The position numbers and the translations under genes are program-made. From assembly GCA_944326055.1 (NCBI GenBank), contig CALVCT010000030.1, forward strand, positions 1-37,571: 37,571 nt of DNA. The letters are read 5' to 3'. This stretch comes from an uncultured Erysipelotrichaceae bacterium. GTDB taxonomy: Bacteria; Bacillota_I; Bacilli_A; Erysipelotrichales; Erysipelotrichaceae. Numbering within the stretch: the first letter of the stretch is position 1; each line of letters opens with the position of its first letter. Below, one piece after another: positions 30,400-37,571 of the stretch. Under the pieces are notes generated by a model. That model had not been told where the DNA came from and made no database searches. It saw only the letters and a list, made by a program, of their open reading frames with translations.

Positions 30400-31809
30400 C
30401 TAGCCTATCGAACCTTCCATATTCATCTTGAGTAGTTGATTGAGTTCTACAGCATACTCCATCGGTAGCTCTCTGGTGAATGGTTCGATGAAGCCCAGTA
30501 TGATCATCTGTGTCGCATCTTCTTTAGAGATGCCACGACTCATTAAATAGAAGAGCTGCTCTTCTGAGATCTTTGAGACGGTCGCTTCATGTTCGATGAT
30601 CGAACTTGCATTATCGACGATATTCGTCGGCATCGTATCACTTGTAGAGATATCATCTAAGATGAGCGTGTCACATTCGACCTTCGCTCTTGCGTGTACA
30701 GCTTTATCAGCTATCTTAACAAGTCCACGATAATTGACATATCCGCCACTTCTCGATAGTGATTTAGAGATGATATTGCTGGAAGTATCTTTACCAAGAT
30801 GGATCATCTTAGCACCAGCATCTTGTTTCTGATCCTTGGATGCAACTGCTATCGAGATACAGATACCTTTTGCTCTGTCACCTTGCAAGATACAAGCAGG
30901 ATATTTCATATTGATATGTGAACCAATATTGCCATCGATCCACTCCATGATGCCATCCTCTTTGACGAGTGCTCTTTTAGTGACGAGATTGAGGATATTG
31001 CTCGACCAGTTTTGGACCGTTGAGTAGCGGCATTTAGCTCTATCACCAACATAGATCTCAACAACAGCTGCATGCAGAGAATCTTTAGAATACTTAGGTG
31101 CTGTACAACCTTCGATATAATGGATATCTGCATCATCATCGACGATGATGAGCGTCCTTTCAAACTGTCCCATCTGCTCAGAGTTGATGCGGAAATAAGA
31201 CTGTAGCGGCTTATCTAGATGGACACCTTTTGGTACATAGATGAATGATCCACCAGACCAAACTGCAGTATTAAGGGCAGCAAACTTATTGTCAGCATAT
31301 GAAACGACTTTACCGAAATACTCTTTGAAGAGCTCTGGATGAAGCTTCAGTGCTGTATCGGTGTCATAGAAGATGACTCCGGCATCTGTCGCCTCCTTGA
31401 GCATATTGTGATAGACGACTTCAGATTCATATTGTGTCGAAACACCAGCTAAAAACTTCTGCTCTGCCTCAGGGATCTTTAGTTTATTGAAAGTATCTTT
31501 GATCGTCTCTGGGACTTCATCCCAACTCTTCTCGACCTTCTCTGATGGCTTGATGTAGTAAGTGAAATCTTGAAAGTCGATCTCGCTTAGATCAGGGCCA
31601 AAAGATGGCATGGGTAGTTCGATGAACTTCTGATAAGCTTTAAGGCGCAGATCCAACATCCATTCTGGCTCACCTTTGATCCTCGATATCTCTCTTATGA
31701 CCCCTTCATCAAGACCCTTCTTCGTCTTATAGATACTGACATCTTCATCTTTGAAACCATAAGCATATTCATCTTGGCTCTTGATGATGTCTTTATTGTT
31801 CTCGTTCAT
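30400..31809 (-). CDS. sufB: Fe-S cluster assembly scaffold subunit SufB
   Basis: 469-aa SufB, core of the SufBC2D scaffold that builds Fe-S clusters on the SufC ATPase. It has the characteristic SufB start ([21 protein letters not shown]), [25 protein letters not shown], the beta-helix core and C-terminal ...[32 protein letters not shown]. Final gene of sufC-D-S-U-B. Overlaps sufU by 17 nt. No terminator is visible between it and the thrS promoter. Confidence 0.97.
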   Translation of the reverse strand: MNENNKDIIKSQDEYAYGFKDEDVSIYKTKKGLDEGVIREISRIKGEPEWMLDLRLKAYQKFIELPMPSFGPDLSEIDFQDFTYYIKPSEKVEKSWDEVPETIKDTFNKLKIPEAEQKFLAGVSTQYESEVVYHNMLKEATDAGVIFYDTDTALKLHPELFKEYFGKVVSYADNKFAALNTAVWSGGSFIYVPKGVHLDKPLQSYFRINSEQMGQFERTLIIVDDDADIHYIEGCTAPKYSKDSLHAAVVEIYVGDRAKCRYSTVQNWSSNILNLVTKRALVKEDGIMEWIDGNIGSHINMKYPACILQGDRAKGICISIAVASKDQKQDAGAKMIHLGKDTSSNIISKSLSRSGGYVNYRGLVKIADKAVHARAKVECDTLILDDISTSDTMPTNIVDNASSIIEHEATVSKISEEQLFYLMSRGISKEDATQMIILGFIEPFTRELPMEYAVELNQLLKMNMEGSIG

Positions 31810-32236
31810 CTCTCTTTAGCTCCTCTATGACTTCTTTGAAGCCTTTGACACCGATAAGACCACAATTGATGCGGTTAGCTTGTTTACTAAGTGTATCAAA
31901 AGCATTAGCTTCTTCAAGCTTATCTTCATCATATTCTTTCTCATCGAGCATATCTTCATATTCTTGGATGATAGCCAATGCTTCATCATAGCTCTTACCT
32001 TTGATAAGCTCACTCATGATCGATGTCGAGGCTGTTGAGATCGTACAACCAACGCCATCGAAAGCAACATCGACGATCTTGTGACCATCACCTTTGATAT
32101 AGACAGTTATATCATCGATACAGGAATCAGCCGCCATATGTTTTGACTTATAGCTCTCATCAGTGATTGTCTTCTTGTTGCGTGGTGTCTGATAGTGATC
32201 CATGATGATCTCACGCTTGAGTGTCTGGTCCATCAT
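31793..32236 (-). CDS. sufU: Zn-dependent sulfurtransferase SufU
   Basis: About 147-aa IscU-like protein that accepts persulfide sulfur from SufS. The three cysteines and one aspartate that hold zinc in Bacillus SufU are present: SCIDD (Cys-x-Asp), FDGVGCTIS and [10 protein letters not shown]. The usual CGD is CID here. ATG at 32236 is chosen because it overlaps the sufS stop (ATGA) and follows SD GGAG with 7-nt spacing; an upstream ATG inside sufS lacks these. The insertion typical of SufU versus IscU ([18 protein letters not shown]) is present. Confidence 0.93.
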   Translation of the reverse strand: MMDQTLKREIIMDHYQTPRNKKTITDESYKSKHMAADSCIDDITVYIKGDGHKIVDVAFDGVGCTISTASTSIMSELIKGKSYDEALAIIQEYEDMLDEKEYDEDKLEEANAFDTLSKQANRINCGLIGVKGFKEVIEELKRDEREQ

Positions 32237-33471
32237 ATCGCTGCTCCGATACATTTCTCAAGTGTCGCTTCTTTGATCACTGCTATCGTCCTATCGATCT
32301 CTTCTTTTGTATTATAGAGATATAATGAGGCTCTGATCGTCTCCGATGCACCTATGACATTGAGCAAGATCTTAGCACAGTGATTGCCAGAGCGGACCGC
32401 AATACCTTGACTATTGAGATAAGCTGCTGCATCTTGAGCAAAGATACCATTGATATTGAAAGTAACGATCGAAGTCTCACTTTTTGGATTATAGACCGTG
32501 ACATTATCAAGTTTAGCCATCTCATCTAAGAAATACTTGTGGAGCTCTTTGCCTTCTGCTTCGACATTCTCCATGCCAAGATCCATAAGATACTTCAAAG
32601 CTTCACCAAAACCTAAGACACCTTCGACACAAGGTGTACCAGCTTCAAACTTGAATGGTGGATCTTTTAATAAGATATTACCACAGATATCAAAACGAGC
32701 ATTCGATCCTCCTCCCAACATGAAAGGATCCATCTTCTCTAATAGTTCATATCGGCCATAAAGGACACCAACGCCACTTGGACCAAGCATCTTATGTGCA
32801 CTGAAACAAAGGAAATCGACATCTAGATCCTGGACATCGACTTTGATATGTGGCACTGATTGTGCACCATCACAACAAACGATCGCTCCATTCTCATGCG
32901 CATATCTTACGATCTCTTTGAGTGGAATGATGTTGCCTAAAACATTAGAGACTTGTGCTAAGGTGACGACTTTGATCTTGCCAGCTGCTTCCCTCAGGAT
33001 CTTCTTGTAAGCTTCAAGATCAAAGACACCTTCATGATCTAATGGTACATATTCGATCTTAGCACCAGTGACCTCACTGACTTTGAACCAAGGCAAGATG
33101 TTTGAAGCGTGTTCTGCTTCAGTTGACAGGATGATATCTTCACTTGTTAAAAACTTTTGACCATAGCCATACGCTACTAGATTCAAAGATGAGGATGCAC
33201 CATTTGTAAAGACGATGTTCTTTTCACTAGGTGCGTTAAGGAACTTTGCACAGAGCTTTCTGACTTGTTCATACTCACTTGAGACTTGATATGATAGATC
33301 ATAATCGCCACGGTGGATATTCGCATTCTCTTTGGTATAGTATTCAGTGACTTTATCAATGACGCATTTAGGCTTAAAAGAGGTAGCAGCACTATCAAGA
33401 TAGATACGTCCTTTACTCTCTTCGCTTTGGATCATCGGAAAGTCTTTTCTGATCTTTTCTCTATCTAACAT
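32233..33471 (-). CDS. sufS: Cysteine desulfurase SufS (group II)
   Basis: 412-aa PLP enzyme that takes sulfur from cysteine and hands it to SufU. Family blocks: YLDSAATSFKPKCVID at the N-terminus, NIHRGDYDLS, the PLP-lysine in CFSAHKMLGPSGVGVLYG, and the active cysteine in VRSGNHCAK. Group II character is shown by the short Cys loop. Start overlaps sufD by 11 nt. Confidence 0.97.
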   Translation of the reverse strand: MLDREKIRKDFPMIQSEESKGRIYLDSAATSFKPKCVIDKVTEYYTKENANIHRGDYDLSYQVSSEYEQVRKLCAKFLNAPSEKNIVFTNGASSSLNLVAYGYGQKFLTSEDIILSTEAEHASNILPWFKVSEVTGAKIEYVPLDHEGVFDLEAYKKILREAAGKIKVVTLAQVSNVLGNIIPLKEIVRYAHENGAIVCCDGAQSVPHIKVDVQDLDVDFLCFSAHKMLGPSGVGVLYGRYELLEKMDPFMLGGGSNARFDICGNILLKDPPFKFEAGTPCVEGVLGFGEALKYLMDLGMENVEAEGKELHKYFLDEMAKLDNVTVYNPKSETSIVTFNINGIFAQDAAAYLNSQGIAVRSGNHCAKILLNVIGASETIRASLYLYNTKEEIDRTIAVIKEATLEKCIGAAI

Positions 33472-34204
33472 TCTCTTCCATCCTTTCTTGGATCAAATTG
33501 ATGATCGCATCTTTATCTTCATGACCTTCAAAAAGTCCTTCATCTGGTAAAAGATATGAAGTTACAAGCAAGCGCATAGCTTCTTCTTCTTTGATGCCAC
33601 GACTCTTCATATAATAGAGCACTTCTTCATCTATCGTTCCGCTGCTCATCGCATGGCTTGCTTCGACATCGCTCTCTTCGATAAGCAATATTGGATCGAT
33701 CTTGACATCTTTGACTTTGCCAGAGACCAAAGTCCTGCTCTTTTGGTGAGAGATCGAAGCTTTAGCTCCATTTATGATCTTGCCTGTACATGTAAGTCTA
33801 AGTCTTGCATCATCAAGAGCCACAGCTGAGTTATCGATAGCTACAGCAGTATCTTTTGAAGCATTGGTACATAAGATATCGATATCTTTATCAGTACTTA
33901 CAAGATACTTCGATATCAAAGACAAAGAAGCGTGATCTTTGACCTCTATACGACTTTGAGCTTTGAGCACTGACTTTGAGACATCGATAAAAGCTATCGT
34001 AACTTCACTATCTTCGATCTTGCCATCTTCTATAAGATCGATATCTAACTCTTCAAGTACGATATAGATGATCTTGGCCTTGGCTTTCTTGATATGGTAT
34101 CTGATCTTTAGGACCTCACTATCGATAAAGATGATATAGCGATCATCTTTATCTATATATAGATCGAGATCAGAATTATCTTTAGTATGAATGATCTTAT
34201 CCAT
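33461..34204 (-). CDS. sufD: Fe-S cluster assembly protein SufD
   Basis: About 247-aa SufD-type beta-helix protein, shorter than typical SufD (over 400 aa), lacking much of the N-terminal region. The C-terminal SufBD core is clear: SISHQKSRTLVSGKVKDVKI, SDVEASHAMSSGTIDEEVLYYMKSRGIKEEEAMRLL. The ATG at 34204 follows SD AAGGAG at the end of sufC, two bases after... the sufC stop; an upstream ATG would run into sufC. Short SufD proteins of this kind occur in Firmicutes lineages with compact suf operons. Confidence 0.9.
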   Translation of the reverse strand: MDKIIHTKDNSDLDLYIDKDDRYIIFIDSEVLKIRYHIKKAKAKIIYIVLEELDIDLIEDGKIEDSEVTIAFIDVSKSVLKAQSRIEVKDHASLSLISKYLVSTDKDIDILCTNASKDTAVAIDNSAVALDDARLRLTCTGKIINGAKASISHQKSRTLVSGKVKDVKIDPILLIEESDVEASHAMSSGTIDEEVLYYMKSRGIKEEEAMRLLVTSYLLPDEGLFEGHEDKDAIINLIQERMEENVR

Positions 34205-34205
34205 C

Positions 34206-35027
34206 TTAGCTCCTTGGGTTGAGTGCACATGTACCAAGTGAGAAGATGAGAGGTCTTTCCTCTTTCTTCACTGGGTGGATCTTGAGCTCTTGATATAACC
34301 AATCATAACCATCCTTATCGATCTTCTCGACGAGTTCACTGTCTCCTTCAACGACGATCCTACCATCGACGATGACATGGGCATGTGTCGGTTTGATGAT
34401 ACCGAAGAACCTGTCATAATGTGAAACGATGATAAGACCTGTGCCTTCTTTTTCTTTCTCTTCTAAGATCGCATCTGCGACAAGTTTAATCGCATCGACA
34501 TCGAGACCAGAATCGATCTCATCTAGCATCGCGATCTTTGGCTTCAAGATCATCATCTGTAAGATCTCATTACGCTTCTTCTCGCCACCTGAAAACCCAT
34601 CATTGACGAAACGATGCGCTAGATCTTCTTTCATCTTGAGCTTTTTGATATTTCCTTCGATCTCTTTATAAAAATTGAACAGCGATATCGGTGTCTTTCG
34701 TCTTGCGTTGATAGCGGCTTTAAGGAAATCAGAATTCGTGACACCACTGATCTCACCTGGGTTCTGCATCCCTAGAAAAAGGCCTGCTTTAGCTCTCTCA
34801 TCAACACTCATCGTCAAGACATCTTGACCATCGAAAGTGATAGATCCTTTTGTCACTTGATAGCGTGGATGACCCATGATCGTTTGTAATAATGTCGATT
34901 TACCATTGCCATTTGGTCCCATCAGGGCATGGACTTCCCCTGCATTGACTTCTAGATCGACCCCTTTGAGTATCTCTTTGTCATCGACATTCACATGAAG
35001 ATCTTTTATAAGTAAAGTACTGCTCAC
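34206..35027 (-). CDS. sufC: Fe-S assembly ATPase SufC
   Basis: 273-aa ABC-type ATPase of the SufBCD scaffold. Walker A GPNGNGKST (normally GPNGSGKST or similar), signature FSGGEKKRNEILQ, Walker B KIAMLDEIDSGLD with the SufC-specific DEIDSGLD, and the H-loop IVSHYDR. The start is GTG (35025-35027), well supported by SD AAAGGAGG 7-8 nt upstream. The C-terminus extends about 20 residues past the usual end (ERPLIFSLGTCALNPRS) and its codons contain the sufD SD. Confidence 0.96.
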   Translation of the reverse strand: MSSTLLIKDLHVNVDDKEILKGVDLEVNAGEVHALMGPNGNGKSTLLQTIMGHPRYQVTKGSITFDGQDVLTMSVDERAKAGLFLGMQNPGEISGVTNSDFLKAAINARRKTPISLFNFYKEIEGNIKKLKMKEDLAHRFVNDGFSGGEKKRNEILQMMILKPKIAMLDEIDSGLDVDAIKLVADAILEEKEKEGTGLIIVSHYDRFFGIIKPTHAHVIVDGRIVVEGDSELVEKIDKDGYDWLYQELKIHPVKKEERPLIFSLGTCALNPRS

Positions 35028-35038
35028 TTCGAATCCTC

Positions 35039-35104
35039 CTTTGAAACACAGAGATTATAGCACATCTCAAGAAAGTGATAGTGTTTTATACACTTGTCTC
35101 AAAG
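35039..35104. promoter_or_regulatory. Dyads around the suf promoter in the sufC/prsA divergent region
   Basis: Two nested inverted repeats: CTTTGAAACA (35039-35048) with TGTCTCAAAG (35095-35104; one mismatch), and AGTGT-N5-ACACT (35080-35094). They flank the suf extended -10 and overlap its -35 region, the layout of a repressor operator. No known Fe-S regulator site was recognised. Confidence 0.45.
35054..35062 (-). promoter_or_regulatory. Extended -10 promoter of the suf operon
   Basis: TGCTATAAT, perfect TGnTATAAT, with weak -35 (ACTATC at the expected distance). Predicted start about 20 nt upstream of the GTG. Confidence 0.6.
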
Positions 35105-35136
35105 GTTAGATTAAAGTCGATTTTTGCAGTATAAGT

Positions 35137-35164
35137 TTGTAAAACCTTGACACTAGTATATAAT
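35137..35164 (+). promoter_or_regulatory. Promoter of prsA
   Basis: TTGTAA (35137-35142), 16-nt spacer, TATAAT (35159-35164), about 30 nt before the ATG with SD GGAGG between. A TTGACA at 35147-35152 has no -10 at proper spacing. Confidence 0.6.
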
Positions 35165-35193
35165 ATAAAGGCATTTTTAGTTTAGGAGGTACT

Positions 35194-36249
35194 ATGGATA
35201 CAAAAGAGATCCTAAGGCGATTTTGGTTCGTCGGATTGATCGCGATCTTATTTATAGGATTCATCGTGGTATATATCGTACAAACGATCCAGAATCAGCC
35301 AGTAGTAAAAAGTCCAGTCGAGAAAGATGGACAGTATCTGATCTATACGATCAATGGCGAAGACTATACTGCTGATGATCTATATTCAGATCTATTAGAT
35401 GTATATGGCCAAACAAAAGCATATGATGTCTTTGAAAGAGAAGTCTGTGATAGAGCTATCGCTACGACAGATGAGATGCGCGACATCGCTACGAGCAATG
35501 CAGCTTATCTACTTGAACAATATGGCGAAGAAGAACTCACATCGCAAATGAAGAGCTTAGGCTATGACAGTGCTGATGACGCCTATGACTATTACATCTA
35601 TATCCAAAAATCGATGCAGTTAAGAGAAGATTATCTAAGAGAACACATGGATGATATCGTCACACCTTATGTTGAAGAGAACCATCCAAAAACGATCTCG
35701 CACATCCTCATCAGAGTCGCTGATGTGACAGAGACAAAGAATGAGGATGGTACAGTAACATATACGGCTAACCCTACTGATGAAGAGCAAGCGAAGCTTG
35801 ATGAAGTCTTACAAGCTTTAGAAAATGGTGAGGACTTTGCGAGCGTCGCTACTGAATACAGTGATGATTCATCAGCAGAAAACGGTGGCTCACTTGGCTA
35901 TTTCGATAATACGAACACCAAATATGTCACAGTCTTCGCCGATGCAGCCAAGAAACTCAGTGGCAATGAAACTTCTGAGGTCATTACGAGCCAATATGGT
36001 TGGCACATCATCCATTGTGATACAGATGATATTGAAGAACTCTTTGATAACACTGATTTCCTCAATGCCATCTTTGCCGTAGATCCAGATGCATACTATG
36101 CACCATTACTTGCAAAAGCTGAGGAGCTAGGTATCAGTTTTGAAGATCAAGATCTTTGGGCCAAGATCGAAGCTGATATAGCTAGTGAGACAGAAGATAC
36201 ACAAGATACAAACGATACTACAGACAACACAGAAAGCGAGGTCGAATAA
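35194..36249 (+). CDS. prsA: PrsA-like foldase with parvulin (PpiC) domain
   Basis: 351-aa membrane-anchored peptidyl-prolyl isomerase that helps exported proteins fold. It has an uncleaved N-terminal anchor (about residues 10-32) rather than a lipobox, a SurA_N-like helical chaperone region (about 50-160), and a PpiC domain (about 168-275; ISHILIRV, ENGGSLGYF, SQYGWHIIHC). A low-complexity Thr/Asp/Glu tail follows. SD TTTAGGAGG before the ATG. First gene of a three-gene plus-strand unit with a PrsA-like lipoprotein and a HIT protein. Confidence 0.92.
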   Translation: MDTKEILRRFWFVGLIAILFIGFIVVYIVQTIQNQPVVKSPVEKDGQYLIYTINGEDYTADDLYSDLLDVYGQTKAYDVFEREVCDRAIATTDEMRDIATSNAAYLLEQYGEEELTSQMKSLGYDSADDAYDYYIYIQKSMQLREDYLREHMDDIVTPYVEENHPKTISHILIRVADVTETKNEDGTVTYTANPTDEEQAKLDEVLQALENGEDFASVATEYSDDSSAENGGSLGYFDNTNTKYVTVFADAAKKLSGNETSEVITSQYGWHIIHCDTDDIEELFDNTDFLNAIFAVDPDAYYAPLLAKAEELGISFEDQDLWAKIEADIASETEDTQDTNDTTDNTESEVE

Positions 36250-36250
36250 G

Positions 36251-37117
36251 ATGAAGAAGATATTAGTTGCCTTATTAGCTTTACTGATGTTGGCAGGATG
36301 CTCAAGCGAAGTTACATCAGTATCTGATCCTGACACAGTCATCATCAGTGGTGATGGCGTGAACTATACAAAACAAGACCTCTTCATCGATATGAAGAAT
36401 GGTGATATCACATCGATCCTCATCGCTGACCTTACTGAACGTATTGCCGGGTTTGAAGAGATCGATATGACAGAAGTCGAAGGAGAAGTCTCATCATACT
36501 TTGAAGAGCTAAGAACGACTTATGGCGATCAATATGAATCGATGATGGATTACTATGGTGGTGAAGAATCTTTTAGAGAGACGATGGTCTCAAGCTATAC
36601 ACTCGATGCCTTAGTTGAGAAGTATTGTGATTATCACTATGAGGAGCTTGTAACAGAGTATGTCCCAGTACTTGTCAAGATGCAATCATTCGATGATGAA
36701 GAAACTGCCACTAAGATGATAGCTGACATCAATGGTGGTATGACATTTGAAGAAGCATGTACAGAAGCTGGTATCGACGCAGTAGCTGGAGAGACAGTCT
36801 ATACGACAGCCAGCGACATCGATGAACAGCTAAAGAACTGGTTCAAAGATTGCGAAGTCGGTCTTACACAGACACCTGTCGTCGTCATGACTGATTCGAC
36901 AGACTCTGAAGGTGTCGTTACAACGACTAATACTTATTATGTCATCGATGTCATCGCCAATGACGCAAACGATTTCAAGGAAGAATTCTATCGTACGATA
37001 GCTTCTGATATAACTACTGAAACAGTCTTCAATTACTACTTCGAAAAATATACGATCGAAGTCTATGATCAAGATATCTACGAACTACTAAGTGAAAAAT
37101 ACGAAGGTATCAACTGA
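36251..37117 (+). CDS. PrsA-like lipoprotein with degenerate parvulin region
   Basis: 288-aa lipoprotein (lipobox MLAGC, Cys18). Layout resembles PrsA: acidic N-terminal chaperone-like helices, then a segment LVKMQSFDDEETATKMIADINGGMTFEEACTEAG that looks like the start of a PpiC domain, but the diagnostic GGxLG and W/F-HII blocks are absent. It is probably a non-catalytic foldase relative. ATG at 36251 chosen because the signal peptide begins there, one base after the prsA stop; an upstream ATG lies inside prsA. SD GAGGT is in the prsA tail. Confidence 0.78.
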   Translation: MKKILVALLALLMLAGCSSEVTSVSDPDTVIISGDGVNYTKQDLFIDMKNGDITSILIADLTERIAGFEEIDMTEVEGEVSSYFEELRTTYGDQYESMMDYYGGEESFRETMVSSYTLDALVEKYCDYHYEELVTEYVPVLVKMQSFDDEETATKMIADINGGMTFEEACTEAGIDAVAGETVYTTASDIDEQLKNWFKDCEVGLTQTPVVVMTDSTDSEGVVTTTNTYYVIDVIANDANDFKEEFYRTIASDITTETVFNYYFEKYTIEVYDQDIYELLSEKYEGIN

Positions 37118-37512
37118 TGTGCATATTCTGTAAGATCATAAACAAAGAAATACCATCATCGATCATCTACGAAGATGCGGATGTATTAGCTATCTTAGAT
37201 CTAGCACAGACAACTTTAGGCCATACATTAGTTATGCCAAAAAAACACTATGCGAATATCTTAGAGATCCCCGATGATGAGCTCGCTCATCTCATGAGTG
37301 TCGTAAAGATGCTGGCTAAAAGGATCAGTGATAAGCTAGGTGCTAAAGGTTTCAATCTCTTAGTCAATACAAACGAAGTAGCGGGACAAACTGTCATGCA
37401 TCTACATGTACATATCATCCCCCGCTATGATGAAAATGATACGATCAAGATCGAGTTCACTGAAAACAAGCTTGATCTAAACGAGATAGCAAATAAGATC
37501 AACGAACTGTGA
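37117..37512 (+). CDS. hit: HIT-family nucleotide-binding hydrolase (HinT-like)
   Basis: 131-aa histidine-triad protein with CIFCKII at the N-terminus, the LGHTLVMPKKHYANI motif and the triad HLHVHIIPR (about residues 95-103). Such proteins hydrolyse adenosine phosphoramidates and related adducts. Start overlaps the stop of the lipoprotein gene (TGATG). In Firmicutes hit is often next to prsA or the ecsAB genes, in line with this placement. Confidence 0.95.
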   Translation: MCIFCKIINKEIPSSIIYEDADVLAILDLAQTTLGHTLVMPKKHYANILEIPDDELAHLMSVVKMLAKRISDKLGAKGFNLLVNTNEVAGQTVMHLHVHIIPRYDENDTIKIEFTENKLDLNEIANKINEL

Positions 37513-37533
37513 GTCAAAGCTCACAGTTTTTTT
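37505..37533 (+). terminator. Strong intrinsic terminator after hit
   Basis: AACTGTGAG/CTCACAGTT, 9-bp stem with a 6-nt loop overlapping the stop codon, then a T7 run. The final 38 bases hold no supportable gene; an ATG at 37555 opens only five codons without a good SD. Confidence 0.9.
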
Positions 37534-37571
37534 ATCAAGATAGAAAGAAAAAATATGATCACTAGATACTC

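Noticed and set aside
37555-37571. Possible gene start at the right edge
   Set aside because: Only five codons are visible and there is no convincing SD.
1-37571. CRISPR array, prophage or restriction/defence system
   Set aside because: No regularly spaced repeats, phage structural genes or defence-family proteins were seen on either strand.

Overview
This is a contiguous chromosomal stretch of a low-GC Gram-positive (Firmicutes) bacterium. The evidence is a T-box riboswitch on thrS, a candidate L20-type leader on infC-rpmI-rplT, a SufC-D-S-U-B Fe-S operon, a PrsA-type foldase, an LTA-synthase-like protein, a RacE/MurI racemase and strong AGGAGG Shine-Dalgarno (SD) sites. MurE carries DDPR rather than the DNPR motif of meso-DAP enzymes, and ThrRS lacks its TGS domain. 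An Erysipelotrichia-like or related Bacilli lineage fits, but this is inference. GATC is strikingly abundant in the core genes.

Layout. 1-4851: N-terminal end of a TM2-type protein, then a surface O-acylation module (DUF4358 lipoprotein, MBOAT acyltransferase, DHHW/AlgJ-like protein) and a metallopeptidase-methyltransferase pair. 4963-6723: small membrane protein, tRNA-Glu(CTC), and rplT-rpmI-infC with an attenuator; infC appears to start at AUC. 6741-10508: operon of rdgB, a DUF1461 membrane protein, trmL, a VanY-like peptidase, murI and a phosphoesterase. 10520-12454 (+): LicA-like kinase, DagK-like kinase and an orphan DinJ/RelB antitoxin. 12451-18660: phoH, rpsU, and rsmE-mtaB-murE-deoC-asparaginase. 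18699-22181: LTA-synthase-like gene and a uracil permease preceded by an unassigned terminator-containing leader. 22200-25030: a GATC-poor islet with an IS30 remnant and a three-gene secreted/lipoprotein operon. 25039-30391: small membrane protein, CNNM/CorC protein with an upstream leader ORF, and thrS followed by a substrate-binding protein and permease that lack an ATPase. 30400-35027: suf operon. 35137-37533 (+): prsA, a PrsA-like lipoprotein and a HIT protein.

How the genes fit together. Most of the window is housekeeping: translation, tRNA/rRNA modification, Fe-S assembly, nucleotide sanitation, and wall precursor and polymer synthesis, packed into operons with ATGA or TGATG junctions. 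Regulation is mostly at RNA level (T-box, infC attenuator, uracil-permease leader, corC leader ORF). Several promoters are extended -10 sites without a good -35, and two plus-strand genes look leaderless. The parts least explained by known biology are the secreted-peptide islet, the uracil-permease leader, the corC leader ORF, the ATPase-less transporter under thrS control, and the VanY homologue without its catalytic glutamate. No CRISPR array, prophage or defence system is visible.
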